From Allantophomopsis cytisporea (Eukaryota; Ascomycota; Leotiomycetes; Phacidiales; Phacidiaceae): 64,000 nucleotides of DNA. Under the pieces are notes generated by a model. That model was not told where the DNA came from, did not search any database, and worked only from the letters and a program-made list of their open reading frames with translations. The DNA lies in assembly GCA_024752435.1 (NCBI GenBank), contig CP103020.1, positions 1,116,001-1,180,000 on the forward strand, given 5' to 3'. Numbering within the stretch: position 1 is the first letter of the stretch; every line of letters starts with the position of its first letter. Below, piece by piece: positions 47,256 to 58,756 of the stretch. The translations under genes were made by a program, and so were the position numbers.

Positions 47256-47343
47256 TCTCCCCACCCGGAATTGAACCGGGAACCTCAAGATGAGTTGTTT
47301 AATCCATTACAGTCTTGCGCTCTGCCAATTGAGCTATAGAGAG
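47256..47343 (-). tRNA. tRNA-Tyr (anticodon GUA) with a short intron
   Basis: Read on the minus strand. The acceptor arms CTCTCTA and TGGGGAG pair and are followed by discriminator A. The D arm is GCTCAATTGGCAGAGC, and the anticodon stem CAAGA / TCTTG encloses a loop that begins CTGTAA, giving anticodon GTA. The loop is expanded by about 15 nt directly 3' of the anticodon, the canonical nuclear tRNA-Tyr intron position. The T arm CCCGGTTCAATTCCGGG is perfect. The GCGCAAGACTGTAA block equals that of yeast tRNA-Tyr. Confidence 0.93.
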
Positions 47344-48303
47344 TGGTGGTTGATACTTGTGCCCTTACTTATCTATACAATCATATTTTGTAGGCTAGCC
47401 TTATTGCCTGTGTCTCTGTGACCCTACCCTTGACTTTGACGTTGTTATTTGTTTTATCATGTGCAAATACTGTTGAAACAATAGGTCTGGGGTTAAAGTG
47501 CCTACATTTCGAGAGAACGAGTGTCTTGTCTGTGCATTATAAACAGTAATTCTCCCCACGGAGTTCCGGTTTCGCACAAATACTAATATTTTTATTCCGA
47601 TAACGTCGTCCTCTTTCTGCGGTGCATTACCAAGGTGTGATTCGAGTACCTATGCAACACTAATTATCGGGAAAACCTCTGAAACATTCGAATTTTGTAT
47701 GGATTCTGAGACCCCCTGAACCTATCTAAGTTCTTAGGGATTGAAGTAGCCCATAAATCAATATAACACAATTTCCCAGCTTCAAGAGTTAGCGCGGATG
47801 GTAGACCCCAAGTAGTGACTACTACAAATACATATCTGGACGATTCCGTAGATTAAACACTTGTAATCATAGTCAAAGGTATTCTAATCATGACCGTCTA
47901 ACCAAATTTGAGTAAGTCTCTGGATATGCTGAAAGCCTCCATTCGATGATGTTGATCGTGCGTGAATAGTGTATATGCATTATTCCTCAAGTTCCGAATA
48001 TCTCCAGTTCTAAAAGTAGTCATCCATACTAGCAATTCTTCTTTAGGAGATATGATGAATTTCCAAGAAAATATGGATGAGCTTTGCCATACGTGAGTTT
48101 TACTGCCCGGCCAGTTCTTTTACGTAGACCGAAGCATCGATAGATATCACAGCATTAAGTTGAAGCACTACCGTTTAATTCCATACCCGCAGCACCAGAA
48201 CGTTCAAAAACTTTCAATCTTCGATCACACTTCAACATCATATGTGCATTAATTGTACCGTGACTCCGAGCGTCACTCGAACCAGCGAGTGCGCAGTTTT
48301 AAG
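47344..48303. other. Intergenic spacer
   Basis: 960 bp between tRNA-Tyr and the unrecognised gene at 48304-49947. AT-rich with no supported feature. Confidence 0.5.
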
Positions 48304-49947
48304 CTACTTCCCAGCATATCTTACACCCCTCTTCCCCAATTCCTTTCTACCAACAGCTTCCTCACACCAAACCCAGCCTCTCGCCCTCTTCGCCTCTCGC
48401 TTCTCTACCAACTGCGGCTCCGGAATCCAAGTATCCTTCTTCAAGCACTTTCTCCTAGTACCTTCAGCAGGAGCACCAATAGCCGTCTTCCACGAAGGCT
48501 GATTCACAAATGGCTCATCCCTCGCCAAGAGATGCAAGTAGTACAGTGCCAGAAGAGCGGTCATCTGGGGTCTCTCATCAGAATCCTCAGGAGTATGAGC
48601 GGCTAATTGAATAGTCTGTAATTCAAGATATCCAAAGTACGGAGTATTCTCCGTGCCATTGCGCACAACCACAAGCTCTATCTCAGTCATAATGAAGCCG
48701 TATCGGCAACCATGTTCGCGCATGACACCGTGGAGATGCGCAAGTCCACGTAGGTATTGCACCTTCTTGTGATTGCCTTCAACGCGCATGCCCGTGTTCC
48801 AGGTGTTGAAGGACTTGACCAGGCCCACGACACGACCGAAGCCACGGCCGTAGATTAGAGCAGATTGGTCGTCTGTGTAGGCAGAGACAAAGTCTGGGCT
48901 CGTGGACGCGCTCATGCTGAGATGACGCTCGCCTTGGGAGAGCGATAGTGCTGCATTGAGCTTCGTAGCGTAGAACTTTGCATACATAGACGCAAGTGCT
49001 GCTTCAGTTTCTGGTTGGCCTGTAGTTCTTTGTGGAAGTGGTAAAGTATCTGTTAGAAGGGAGACGGTGAGTAGCGAATAGAGAGATGGTGTAGAAGTAA
49101 TAGCTTCTAGATTGAAGGATGTCCAGGATCTGATCTGACGGATGTCCCACCAGAAATGCTTCGCTGTAGGATCACGAATACTCGTATTGAGGTGTGCAAC
49201 AAGTGAAGGTGCTGGATTTGCGGAACTTAGGTATGTGAGGAGATTTGTAATTGGAGGATCCTGTTGTGCAGGTGGAGTGAAAGCCATGTCTTCGAAATAT
49301 GAGAACTCATCAAAAGTGAGCTCATTACGCATAGGCGAGGGCTCGCGAGGCATGGCATGTACCGATGCTGGAGGAGATAATGTCTGGTTTTGAGTTGTGT
49401 ATGTGGGTAGTTGACGATATGTGGGAAAGCCATATCTTCCCAACGTCTGACCATCTAAGCTTGAGCTTGATGCTCTTCGCTGGTGGGCGTTTGCTATTGA
49501 GCTGGGAGAGCATAATGTGGACATCGCGTACTTTGGGGTTGGCGTAGCAATCTCCTGTAAAAGCTGAGGCATACATTCTGGGTTGGTATAGCTTCTAGTA
49601 TGCGACGGCCTGAATGGAGCAGCCAGAGAGTCTCTCTGCCTTGCCTGAGGCGTTTTCTTCAGCGGCTTGGGAGCAGACTCAATGTTCTGATCTTGGCTTC
49701 GAATCTTCGGTAATAAGAGAGGACCATGCTGTCTGACTGGACTCTTCATCGGGGTTGATAACTGCGTGTTGGCTATCTCTTGGTACGAGTCTTGTGACCA
49801 GCATGATATCTCGGAGCCAGCTCGAGAATATGCAGAAATGAGAGGGGTATCGTGAAAAGTACCATCGAACGAAAAATCCGGCGGTGTCACAGGACCAAAT
49901 GTGAAATCGTAGTTAAAGGACATATTCAATGCTTCCAGACTATTCAT
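48304..49947 (-). CDS. Conserved-looking protein of unknown function
   Basis: A single exon of 547 aa from MNSLEALNMSFNYDFTFG. The first ~270 residues are rich in Ser, Pro, Thr and Gln and look disordered, with repeated SP/TP sites. The second half looks globular: HFWWDIRQIRSWTSFNLE, YGRGFGRVVGLVKSFNTWN, MREHGCRYGFIMTEIELV and YFGYLELQTIQLAAH, then a basic Lys/Arg-rich C-terminus (RRKCLKKDTWIPEPQLVEK). The TEIELVVVR strand after a Gly-rich patch loosely recalls PD-(D/E)XK-like folds, but I cannot confirm a catalytic set. The length, lack of stops and structured C-terminal half support a real gene. I do not assign a function. Confidence 0.75.
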   Translation of the reverse strand: MNSLEALNMSFNYDFTFGPVTPPDFSFDGTFHDTPLISAYSRAGSEISCWSQDSYQEIANTQLSTPMKSPVRQHGPLLLPKIRSQDQNIESAPKPLKKTPQARQRDSLAAPFRPSHTRSYTNPECMPQLLQEIATPTPKYAMSTLCSPSSIANAHQRRASSSSLDGQTLGRYGFPTYRQLPTYTTQNQTLSPPASVHAMPREPSPMRNELTFDEFSYFEDMAFTPPAQQDPPITNLLTYLSSANPAPSLVAHLNTSIRDPTAKHFWWDIRQIRSWTSFNLEAITSTPSLYSLLTVSLLTDTLPLPQRTTGQPETEAALASMYAKFYATKLNAALSLSQGERHLSMSASTSPDFVSAYTDDQSALIYGRGFGRVVGLVKSFNTWNTGMRVEGNHKKVQYLRGLAHLHGVMREHGCRYGFIMTEIELVVVRNGTENTPYFGYLELQTIQLAAHTPEDSDERPQMTALLALYYLHLLARDEPFVNQPSWKTAIGAPAEGTRRKCLKKDTWIPEPQLVEKREAKRARGWVWCEEAVGRKELGKRGVRYAGK

Positions 49948-52630
49948 ATTAGCATCTTGAACAAGAGTTGGAATGCTTCAACCTACGCAAAAGGAATGAC
50001 TTTGTGTAGTGTTGATTAGATAGTATTGATTATAGGGATGAAGAGACCTGCTCCAACGTTGTCTATTGCGACTTGAAAGAGATTCGTAAGTGCACAGCTC
50101 CTCGACAGAGTCCGGTGCAGGACCACGAGCAAGGGAAGAACGTAGTAGAGCTAGAGAGACGGTACAAAGATAGATACCAACAGAAAAGACGACGAGAAGA
50201 GCGCATACTTATGAGTTCCAACCCTCAAAGCCCAATACAGGCCAATACAAGGCACTTGAACCGGGGTCACCAGCCTCAAGATCAAGAATGTTCGCCCAAA
50301 AAAGATGAAACGCATTTGCTTGAGGCTTAAGCTGCACCATGCATCTCAAACCTGTCTCTTGGTCCAGTACTCAGCGGCCGTATCGCCAATTTCCAGGCGC
50401 GCAATGCATACTACCGTAGGTGAAGGGGTAAGCGAAGCTGTGCAGGCATTTGCAATCGGATGGCAGATGTCAATGACTCACAAATATAGACCATGTCAAA
50501 AGCGGTGACCCATGTCTACAGATCCATCAAGCTCCCAAAGTCGCGTTCAGGGATCGCGTCATCTCGGCAGAGCACGTCCGACAAACTCAGTTCATACTAC
50601 AATGGAGTGATGAAGATAGCTCTTTGCGCATCTTTCAGGTCTTTCAGGTCTTGTCAGCTTTGTCTCGTGTCGTTTATTGTCGTCTGATTCAGATCTCAGA
50701 TTATTTTTATCTCGGCGCTTAAACTAATACCCTCGTTACCAACTCCACAGGCGCACATATACATATATTAAGAGTGCACAAGACCGCAGAAGCTACTTTG
50801 ATTAATATTAAGGATGAAAATTGACGCTGGCCCGTCGCGCGTCACGACACAACACAACAAAGTAGGTCGGCTGTGCAATGTTGGCGGTTGGTGAGTCCTT
50901 GATGATGATTGGATCCTCACAACGCGACGGCGCGAAGAGAAACACGCGACTTCGACATGGATACTTACATGGGTTTATGCAGCTTCGACGGAAAAAATGC
51001 ACGTAGATGCCGTAGCTGCATGTATACGAAGTACGCAGCAGAGCAGAGCACTGTGTAGGATGGGTCATTTCTAGTGCACAAGCAGATGCAGTGTATCCCG
51101 TGCATATATTCCATAAGTTACAGACGCACAAAAGATTTTCATAAAAGCGAAATATGACTCACAAACCTGAAACTGGCGATCTTGGATGGAGATCTCCAAC
51201 GTGGCAGGAGTGGAGAAGAGATCATTGGTTCATGGTGTTTGTGATCGTAATAGACCCTGATGTTTCGTTTCTAGATGTTTGCCAAAGGGAACGCCAAGAC
51301 AAGATAGAAGCTGTGGGCCGCGGGGAACTCCTCACCGTTGAACGGTGACGTCGGGAGAAAAGTCTTTCAAGGCTGCTTGATAACTTCTGGCAGGTTGGAC
51401 TGGGAGAAATCGGATGTTACAGAAACCCGAGGTCACATCAAGCTCAAGCTGGCCACGTCTGGGCCGAACGAGTGGCCTCTATGAAGCGTTTCGCTTCTCT
51501 GACGGTTGAGGTCTGGTCTCCGATCATCAACAGCTAACCAGCAACTGGTAAGGTAATGGGCCGATAGTTCCTGACTACGCCACTGTGGAGGTATATGATA
51601 AGATGTTCGAACACCATACCTTTACTTGCTTAGTTAACTGTCAAGAACACGCAAGGAAGGTTCTGGGCCTTGAGACGAATTAGCTAGTATTTCAATGACA
51701 AACCGAGAACCAACAAGAAGTTTCAGCTGAGACAATGACACGAGCCATGTACAAATCAGAGATGGGGAGTCGGGGAACGATATACAAACAGACAAATTTG
51801 ATAGGCTCATAGTTACTAAAGAGCACTCAATAAGACCGGAGTCCCTGAGATTCACTTCATTGCTTCCATTTTGATATCTGTCGTTCATTTTACACTCTGT
51901 AATCTGTTAGTTGCCGCAGAGCCCGGAAAGTTTGAAAAGAAGACCCGCAAGTAACTGACAGAGATCCTCAAAGATCAGGGCCACACCTTAGATTGCTTCA
52001 ACAAGCAGCTGGGCCAAGATGGCACTCTTCTAGAGCTTCCAAGCTGCTCTGAAAAACTTCTCAACTTCGAGGCTCAGACACACTGCATGATTGTAAAAAT
52101 CATAGTTAGAAGGTATGAGAACATCATGAAATGGACGAACACACCTTGGCAGCAATCGACGATCCATTCGCGGCAATCTTCTTAGTAGTTATCAAATCAT
52201 TTGTCGCTGTCATCTCCCCTCGTACAATCAGCTATACGCACTTGATGTAGATATATTGCAGGTTATAAACGATCGTTGACAAAAGTGTGTCCTCAGAAGC
52301 ATGTCTTCATGTACGCCAGAAGAAGTCAACTGGACCTCTCGACGCCTAGGAGTTTGAGTTACTGCCAGAAATATGTGTTATGGAGACCTTTGATCAATAC
52401 TTATGATACGCAAGCAAGAACGTTTCACAACTGGATGTTGATGGAAGCTTACATTGTGCCGAGGATCTAGATCATCTTATAAGTATAGAACGTTCAGAGA
52501 AGTTGAACAGCCTCAAGAGCGTGGCTTCCAGAAGCAGACAAGGAAATTTTCGCTCGGTAGCCAAAGTATGTGATTGATCAAAGTAGCGGTATACTAGAAG
52601 TGACATGTATTCGTGATCCCGACTGAAAGG
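49948..52630. other. Long intergenic spacer with a possible gene relic
   Basis: 2.7 kb with no intact gene. A coding-like frame broken by one TAA lies at 51907-52182 (see findings). CTTTCAGGT repeats three times near 50634-50657. A CATATACATATAT stretch lies near 50756. No transposon ends were recognised. Confidence 0.45.
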
Positions 52631-54325
52631 TCAAGCCTTCAGCCTACTCTCAACCTCTTGCTCCCACCAGCTCGGAAAGTCCAAAACCTGCATACTCTTC
52701 CTTGCATCCTCAGCAGCAAACACCATAGCATGGCTCCTGATAACTTCTTCCAAAGTGCAACCTATATATGCAGACTGTGCCTCTGCAACTTTAATGTCAT
52801 GATTCTTGACAGCATCCACAGCTAGAATAAATTGTCTAGCGAGTCCATCATCACCCCCTCCGTGGCCACCACCAGCCAGATGAGGATGATAGGTCCTTGA
52901 TTTCCCAGTATCAAAGTTCTGAACAACAATCTTCTCGCTGTCCGCATAGATCTCGCCATTTTCCCCGTAAATATGACTGTATCGTTCACATATCTTCTTC
53001 GTAAATGCCACCATATGAAAGATGGCTTGCTTCGCACCTCTGCCAGTCAGTGCCTGGATTCTGCCCTCGCCTGATTGTGTGATTGGATCGTTGTTCCATG
53101 TCATAGTCACTACCTGATCATCGCATACGTCGTTATCAGCTTCGTAAACACATCGTCCGAACCAGTTCCGTGAGGAGATCACCCGTTTTGGAGTATCCAC
53201 ATTGTAGTCATCCTTCAATTTCCGGGTCAGTGCATCGATGCCAGCTTGTTGGCCTCCCTGCGATATGCATTCCTCGATTTCTGGTAGTACGATATCAATA
53301 GGCCAATGAGTATTTGGTCGTGCTAACCCTTTCATGTCTTGGCGATCACCAAGATAAACCTTCTTGGCAGAATACTTACAATCCTTCTCATAAGAGCAGG
53401 AAAGACAGTTTGTTGCCTCACCAGCTTGCACTGGCTTCCGGGACTTGTTGAAATACTGAAGCGATCCACTTGACATTACTTTGGCTGGAAGATGTGCTGG
53501 TTTGGTTGAATGAGGAGGTGGAGAGCAGAGAAGCCATAGCAACAGATCAATGTCATGACATGACTTCGTTAGAAGAGAAGGCGCTGTCTTGGACTCCCGA
53601 CGCCAATTTCCTCTATACGAAATGTTAGGGTACTCGTGTGTGTGAGAGTTTACAGATTCCTACCGGACATAGCTGTGTGAGAAATGCCACCAGCCTATAG
53701 GCTCTGTATGCTCAATAGACATGATATCTCCAATCACCCTCTCTTCCAGCAAAAGCTTGCGCAAGAGCATGTTATGAGGACTATAGCGAAGAACGTGACC
53801 GATAGAGAAAAGTTTGGATGGTTTTGTACTGGTTCCTTTGGCAAGTAAAGATCTGTAAATGTCTACACAATCATCCAGGGTAGTCGCTAGTGGTTTTTCG
53901 CTCATGATATGAATACCAAGAGGAGCAAGACCAACAATGACATCCCTATGCATCTCATCCATAACACAGATAAAGACAGCATCGACTCCTTCCGGCACTG
54001 TTTCGCCATTGGTAGCTCTGATCCGTCTCTCTTGCTCCCATCTCATGAAGCTTTTCCAGTCATCGAATTCCTGGCCTTCAGTTGGTTTTGACGCACCCCA
54101 AATATGTTTCTGACCAACATGCTGTCGCTTGTATGCTATTGGATCGACAATCCCAATAAGGATTCCATTGGTCGATCGTCCAATTGCAGTCGCATACGCA
54201 TTTCCTCTTGATCCTGCGCCAACAATGATAATTCTGGGGGGATTCGCTGACATTGCAGGCCGTGTAGGAGCTTCCATGCGAGAGATATCCTCAAGAGGAG
54301 GTCCATTTTCAGCATGTGGTGCCAT
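52631..54325 (-). CDS. GFO/IDH/MocA-family NAD(P)-dependent oxidoreductase
   Basis: Exons 54325-53664 and 53612-52631 give 547 aa. The frame is open a little further upstream but only from a TTG. The ATG at 54325 (MAPHAENG) is the first. The N-terminal Rossmann fold carries RIIIVGAGSRGNAYA, then VDAVFICVMDEMHRDVI and the family's EKP signature HIMSEKPLATT. The second domain includes IEHTEPIGWWHFSHSYVR, where the intron falls, RGNWRRESK, and KSCHDIDLLLWL, where Asp and His suit a substrate-binding or catalytic site. CLSCSYEKDCKYSA is a Cys cluster seen in this long fungal/bacterial subgroup, and GGGHGGGDDGLARQFI resembles a sugar-binding end. The substrate is probably a sugar or cyclitol but cannot be named. 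TATATATAGG lies about 65 bp upstream of the ATG. Confidence 0.88.
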
Positions 54326-54804
54326 AATGAGAAGATGATGTTCTATCAAAAGGATGTTGACAATGAGAAATCCAAGGGCTTCAATTGGCTATATATAGGA
54401 GAGTGGGGTCTCGTCTCATCGGCAACGTAGGATAGCCGTGGGTAAAACGCAACGTTGCAAACGATATGGTTCGAAATATGGACGTGATTGGAGATCTAAA
54501 ATGCGTCTTCCAAAACGGTACATAAGAAACAGGAGATTTTGAGGATTAAGTAAGTATGAAAGCAACGGATGAGGGCTCTCATAAACACCTCAGGTACTTC
54601 AGACATGTGATTAAATTAGGCACAAAATTGTGTTGCCTAACGACACGCCTGTTTGCTGTGTTTGTTTACAATCTCGATATCTTGATGGATACTCTACTAC
54701 GTACTTAGTGGATTCTCATGAGTTCGCAGTGGAAATCCAGACGCGGTGGTCCAAAACGCAAATTTATATACAATCACATTATTAAAGCTTGAAACTCTTT
54801 GGAA
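54326..54804. other. Divergent promoter region of the oxidoreductase gene and REX2
   Basis: 479-bp gap. Besides the TATA-like element near 54393 nothing stands out. Confidence 0.5.
54388..54399 (-). promoter_or_regulatory. TATA-like element upstream of the oxidoreductase gene
   Basis: A TATATATA core about 65 bp upstream of the ATG at 54325, on the proper side for the minus-strand gene. Only the sequence and position support it. Confidence 0.35.
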
Positions 54805-55430
54805 ATGGCAGAGTTAAACAGAGATCATCTACTCGTGTGGATTGATTGCGAGGTGAGTTCTTCCAGACTGGATCCAATTGTGCCTGAGAATGATAAGTAA
54901 CTTTTCTCAAGATGACAGGACTCGACCTCGACAACGACGTTATAATCGAAATTTTTTGCATAATCACGAATGGCAATTTGCAGGTCTTGGACGAAGAAGG
55001 ATGGGGAACAGTGGTTCACCAGTCAAAGGAGAAGATGGATCAAATGGATGATTGGTGTACACAAACCCACGGAGAGAATGGATTGACTGCAGCTGTCATC
55101 GCATCAGATGTTACTCCGGAGAAGGCCGCTGATGAGCTTCTCAAGTATATCAAGCAACATGTGCCGGAGCCTAAGAAAGCTCTGCTGGCTGGCAATACTG
55201 TACATGCGGATAAGGCGTTCTTGCGAAAACAACCATACACAAAGGTACATGATCACTTCAGCCACCGAATACTGGATGTAAGCTCTCTCAAAGAGGCGGC
55301 CAAGAGGTGGTCAAGTCTTGAGGTACTGGAAAATGTGCCGAAAAAGAAGTTACTCCACCAAGCCAAACAGGACATCTTGGAGAGTATCGAGGAAGCTAAA
55401 TACTACAAGGAAGCTATCTTTCAGAAATAG
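54805..55430 (+). CDS. REX2: Oligoribonuclease, DEDDh 3'-5' exonuclease (Rex2-like)
   Basis: Oligoribonuclease degrades very short RNA oligomers to mononucleotides. The fungal enzyme (Rex2) is mostly mitochondrial. Exons 54805-54852 and 54912-55430 give 188 aa. The first exon holds VWIDCE with the metal-binding Asp14 and Glu16, continued after the intron as MTGLDLDNDVIIEIFCIIT. Exo II is GNTVHADKAFLRKQ and Exo III carries HRILDVSSLKEAAKRW. The length and order match the family. No long mitochondrial presequence is visible, so this isoform may be cytosolic, or an upstream exon may be missed. The C-terminus HQAKQDILESIEEAKYYKE is the usual helix with the catalytic His and Asp. Confidence 0.95.
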
Positions 55431-56387
55431 ACATTAGGAACACAGGCATCCCAGCTCCGATCAGAAATCTGCCCGATTTTGGGCCTCTGTCGAAGAGCTT
55501 CCCCCCTTATGTCAATGACTCCTGAGACGTATATATGTATGTAGTCGGTGTGTCGCTTTGAGGTACGGACCGCAGATACGCGCTGATTTAATCGAGATTG
55601 GCTCATACTTTTGCACAGAGCCACAGAGCCGCTAAGAAAATACAGCTCGACCGACAAAGTGAATAGTGATGGGATTTGACGCCTGAGACATGGATTGAAC
55701 ATAGCTAATGCCTGTGATGATCATCATGAGGCTCTTCATAGGTTTTGTAAAATATCATCGAGTCGGTGACAGAAAAGCCATTAGGATTTTCAAGTAAAAG
55801 ATGGGGCACAGAGATTACACGTAAAGTATCGTAGCACAAGCACACAAGTGTTGAGTAGGAAGGCGTATGATGTAGGATGAGGAGCAAAACACATCAGAGC
55901 CAGGGGGCTACGGGAACACACAGTTCAGGAAACTCTTCCAAAGATCTCTCCCCCATAACAAGTTGAGAATTGATACACGTGCAATTGATAAGTAGAAAGC
56001 AGGTATCTTGAAAGAGTCGTAGTCTCTCGCCGGCCTTTCTATCAATTGCCTTTTTGACATGTATGGCCGATAATGTTGAGTACCTTATGACAATGGATTA
56101 TCGATATCGTAATGTGCACACGCCGCAAGGTATCTTTGTTGACTTCTGCCAGCCCAAAATAGTCAAAATACTACGTACAGGCATCGCATCGCACATTAAT
56201 TTGCTGCAGATGTTGGCGGTGAGTTCAATTCGCTACGCTGGAACCCCTCCTATTTGGTGGGGCCGACTGATTACCGTACCGCCATCAAGCAGCAAGCAAT
56301 CAACTACTCTGTGCTCTGCTACATATTCCCCTCCTCATCCTTCTCTTCTTCTCTCCTTTGAATATCAATCTTCATACAATATCCAAA
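55431..56387. other. Intergenic spacer
   Basis: Between REX2 and the phosphoglucomutase gene on the same strand. Pyrimidine-rich just before the PGM start. No gene seen. Confidence 0.5.
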
Positions 56388-58240
56388 ATGAGCATCAGAA
56401 CCGTCTCCCTTACTCCCTTTCAGGACCAGAAGCCAGGAACGTAAGTAGCACCTTATTGTACTTCTCAATATTATGACGAAATCTGGTTTATGAGCTCCAA
56501 TCGCTAATTCCCCTATAGATCTGGTCTTCGCAAGAAGGTCGTGGTTTTCCAACAGGAGCACTACTCTGAGTCCTTTGTTACTTCTATTCTCCTCTCCATC
56601 CCAGAAGGTGTCAAGGACAGCTTCTTGGTCATCGGTGGTGATGGTCGTTACTGGAACCCAGAGGTCGTTCAATTGATTGCTAAGATTGGTGCCGCATACG
56701 GTGTCAAGAAGCTTCTCATCGGTCAGAACGGTATCCTCAGTACTCCAGCTGCCTCCCACATCATCCGCAAGCGCAAGGCGACTGGTGGTATCCTTCTTAC
56801 CGCCTCCCACAACGCTGGAGGTAAGTCAATTGAGCCATGATTCGAGTTCGAGAACATTCGCTAATATGTGTTTCATCAGGCCCAAAGAATGATTTCGGTA
56901 TCAAGTACAACCTCGCAAATGGTGGACCAGCTCCAGAGTCCGTTACCAACAAGATTTACGAGGCCTCCAAGACCCTCACCTCCTACAAGATTGCCGACAT
57001 CCCAGATGTTGACATCAACACCATTGGTACTAAGACCTACGGTGATTTGGAGGTTGAGGTCATTGACTCCTGTGAGGATTACACCTTGATGTTGAAGGAG
57101 ATCTTCGACTTCCCACTCATCAAGAAATTCTTCCAGTCCAACCCAGACTTCAAGGTTCTTTTCGATGCCCTCCACGGTGTTACCGGCCCATACGGAAAGG
57201 CCATCTTCGAGACCGAGCTCGGTCTTTCCTCCAGCAGCACCCAGAACTGCATCCCATCCCCAGACTTCAACGGTGGTCACCCAGATCCTAACTTGACCTA
57301 CGCCCACTCTCTCGTTGAGGCTGTTGATGCTGGCAAGATTCACTTCGGTGCTGCCTCCGATGGTGACGGAGACCGCAACATGATTTACGGAGCCAACGCC
57401 TTCGTTTCACCTGGTGACTCCCTTGCAATCATTGCACACCACGCCAAGCTCATCCCATACTTCAAGAAGCAGGGTGTTTACGGTCTTGCCAGATCTATGC
57501 CAACTTCTGGAGCCGTTGACCTTGTCGCCAAGGCCCAAGGCCTTAACTCTTACGAGGTTCCAACTGGATGGAAGTTCTTCTGCGCTTTGTTTGACGCCGA
57601 CAAGCTCTCCATCTGTGGTGAGGAGTCCTTCGGTACTGGTTCCAACCACATCCGTGAGAAGGATGGTCTCTGGGCTGTCGTCGCTTGGTTGAACATCATT
57701 GCTGGTATTGGCGAGGCCAACCCAGGTGTTACCCCAAGCATCTCCAAGATCCAGCACGACTTCTGGAACATCTACGGAAGAACCTTCTTCACTCGCTACG
57801 ATTACGAAGAGGTTCCATCTGAGGGTGCCGCTAAGGTCGTCAAGGACCTCACTACTAAGATTGAGGATAAGGCCTTCATCGGATCTAAGATCGGCGGTAA
57901 GTTCTCAAAACATTCATTTCAAAGTTCAAATACTAATCAGATGATAGACCGCGTTGTCAGCGAAGCCGGCGACTTTGAGTACACCGACCTTGACGGCAGC
58001 GTCAGCAGCAACCAAGGTCTTTACGTCAAGTTCGACGACGGAAGCCGCATTGTCGTCCGTCTTTCTGGAACTGGTTCCAGCGGAGCTACCATCCGTCTCT
58101 ACATTGAGAAGCACACCTCCGATACCAAGGCCTACAGCCTGGATGCACAAGACTTCCTCAAGCCAGATATTGATCTTGCCGTTGAGCTGTTGAAGTTCCA
58201 GGAGTACATCGGCCGCACCGAGCCAAACGTCAAGACATAA
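56388..58240 (+). CDS. PGM2: Phosphoglucomutase
   Basis: Interconverts glucose-1-P and glucose-6-P, linking glycolysis with UDP-glucose, glycogen, trehalose and cell-wall glucan synthesis in the cytosol. Exons 56388-56440, 56519-56820, 56880-57896 and 57948-58240 give 554 aa. The phosphoserine loop is LLTASHNAGG with Ser114, split across intron 2. Further motifs: metal loop AASDGDGDRNMI, sugar loop CGEESFGTGSNH and phosphate loop RLSGTGSSGATIR. The N-terminus MSIRTVSLTPFQDQKPGTSGLRKK is typical. Codons are strongly biased (CCA, GGT, CTC, AAG), as expected for an abundant enzyme and unlike most neighbours. It is a distant paralogue of the AGM1 product in this window. Confidence 0.96.
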
Positions 58241-58683
58241 GTGTTACCTCGTGAGGCTTACGTGAATGTCATGTTTATGAGGTAGAATGTAGAGGCAAAC
58301 GATCACAAGGGGAGGTGGCGACAAGAATGATTTGATGATTGAATGGAGTCTCTCAAGCACGAGATGTGCATTTATAATTATTAGCTGGTAACAAAACACC
58401 GAATACAAGAGTTGAGGCATAATCGGTCCCTACAATGGTATATATGAAAATGTGAAAGGTGCTTGTTTCTGATGAGAGCGTAGAGGGGTGCCATATTGTT
58501 GGACGATGAATTTGTGATATCATGATACTGCACTCTCCCTTAACCACACATTCTCGCTGGCTCGAGTAGCACTAAAACTCTAGACCGGCCGCCTGTTATG
58601 ATAGCGATATAGCTGAGTGATGTCAGTTCCAGATACGAAGACATGTCAAAGAACTCCATATACTGCAAATAACGTGCCAAAAC

Positions 58684-58715
58684 TTATTGAAGTCTGTAGA
58701 GTTATCGAAGTTCTC
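58684..58715 (-). repeat. Inverted copy of the 18-bp repeat unit
   Basis: The reverse complement contains AACTCTACAGACTTCAAT preceded by AACTTCGAT, a unit and a half of the array's consensus in the opposite direction, about 40 bp before the array. Confidence 0.7.
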
Positions 58716-58756
58716 AGCGTTATTCATGTTGGCGGAATGATCAAAAGCATGTAATA

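Noticed and set aside
46333..47343. Functional link between BRF1 (a Pol III factor) and the adjacent tRNA-Tyr gene
   Set aside because: tRNA genes are scattered through fungal genomes. A neighbour 550 bp away is best taken as coincidence.
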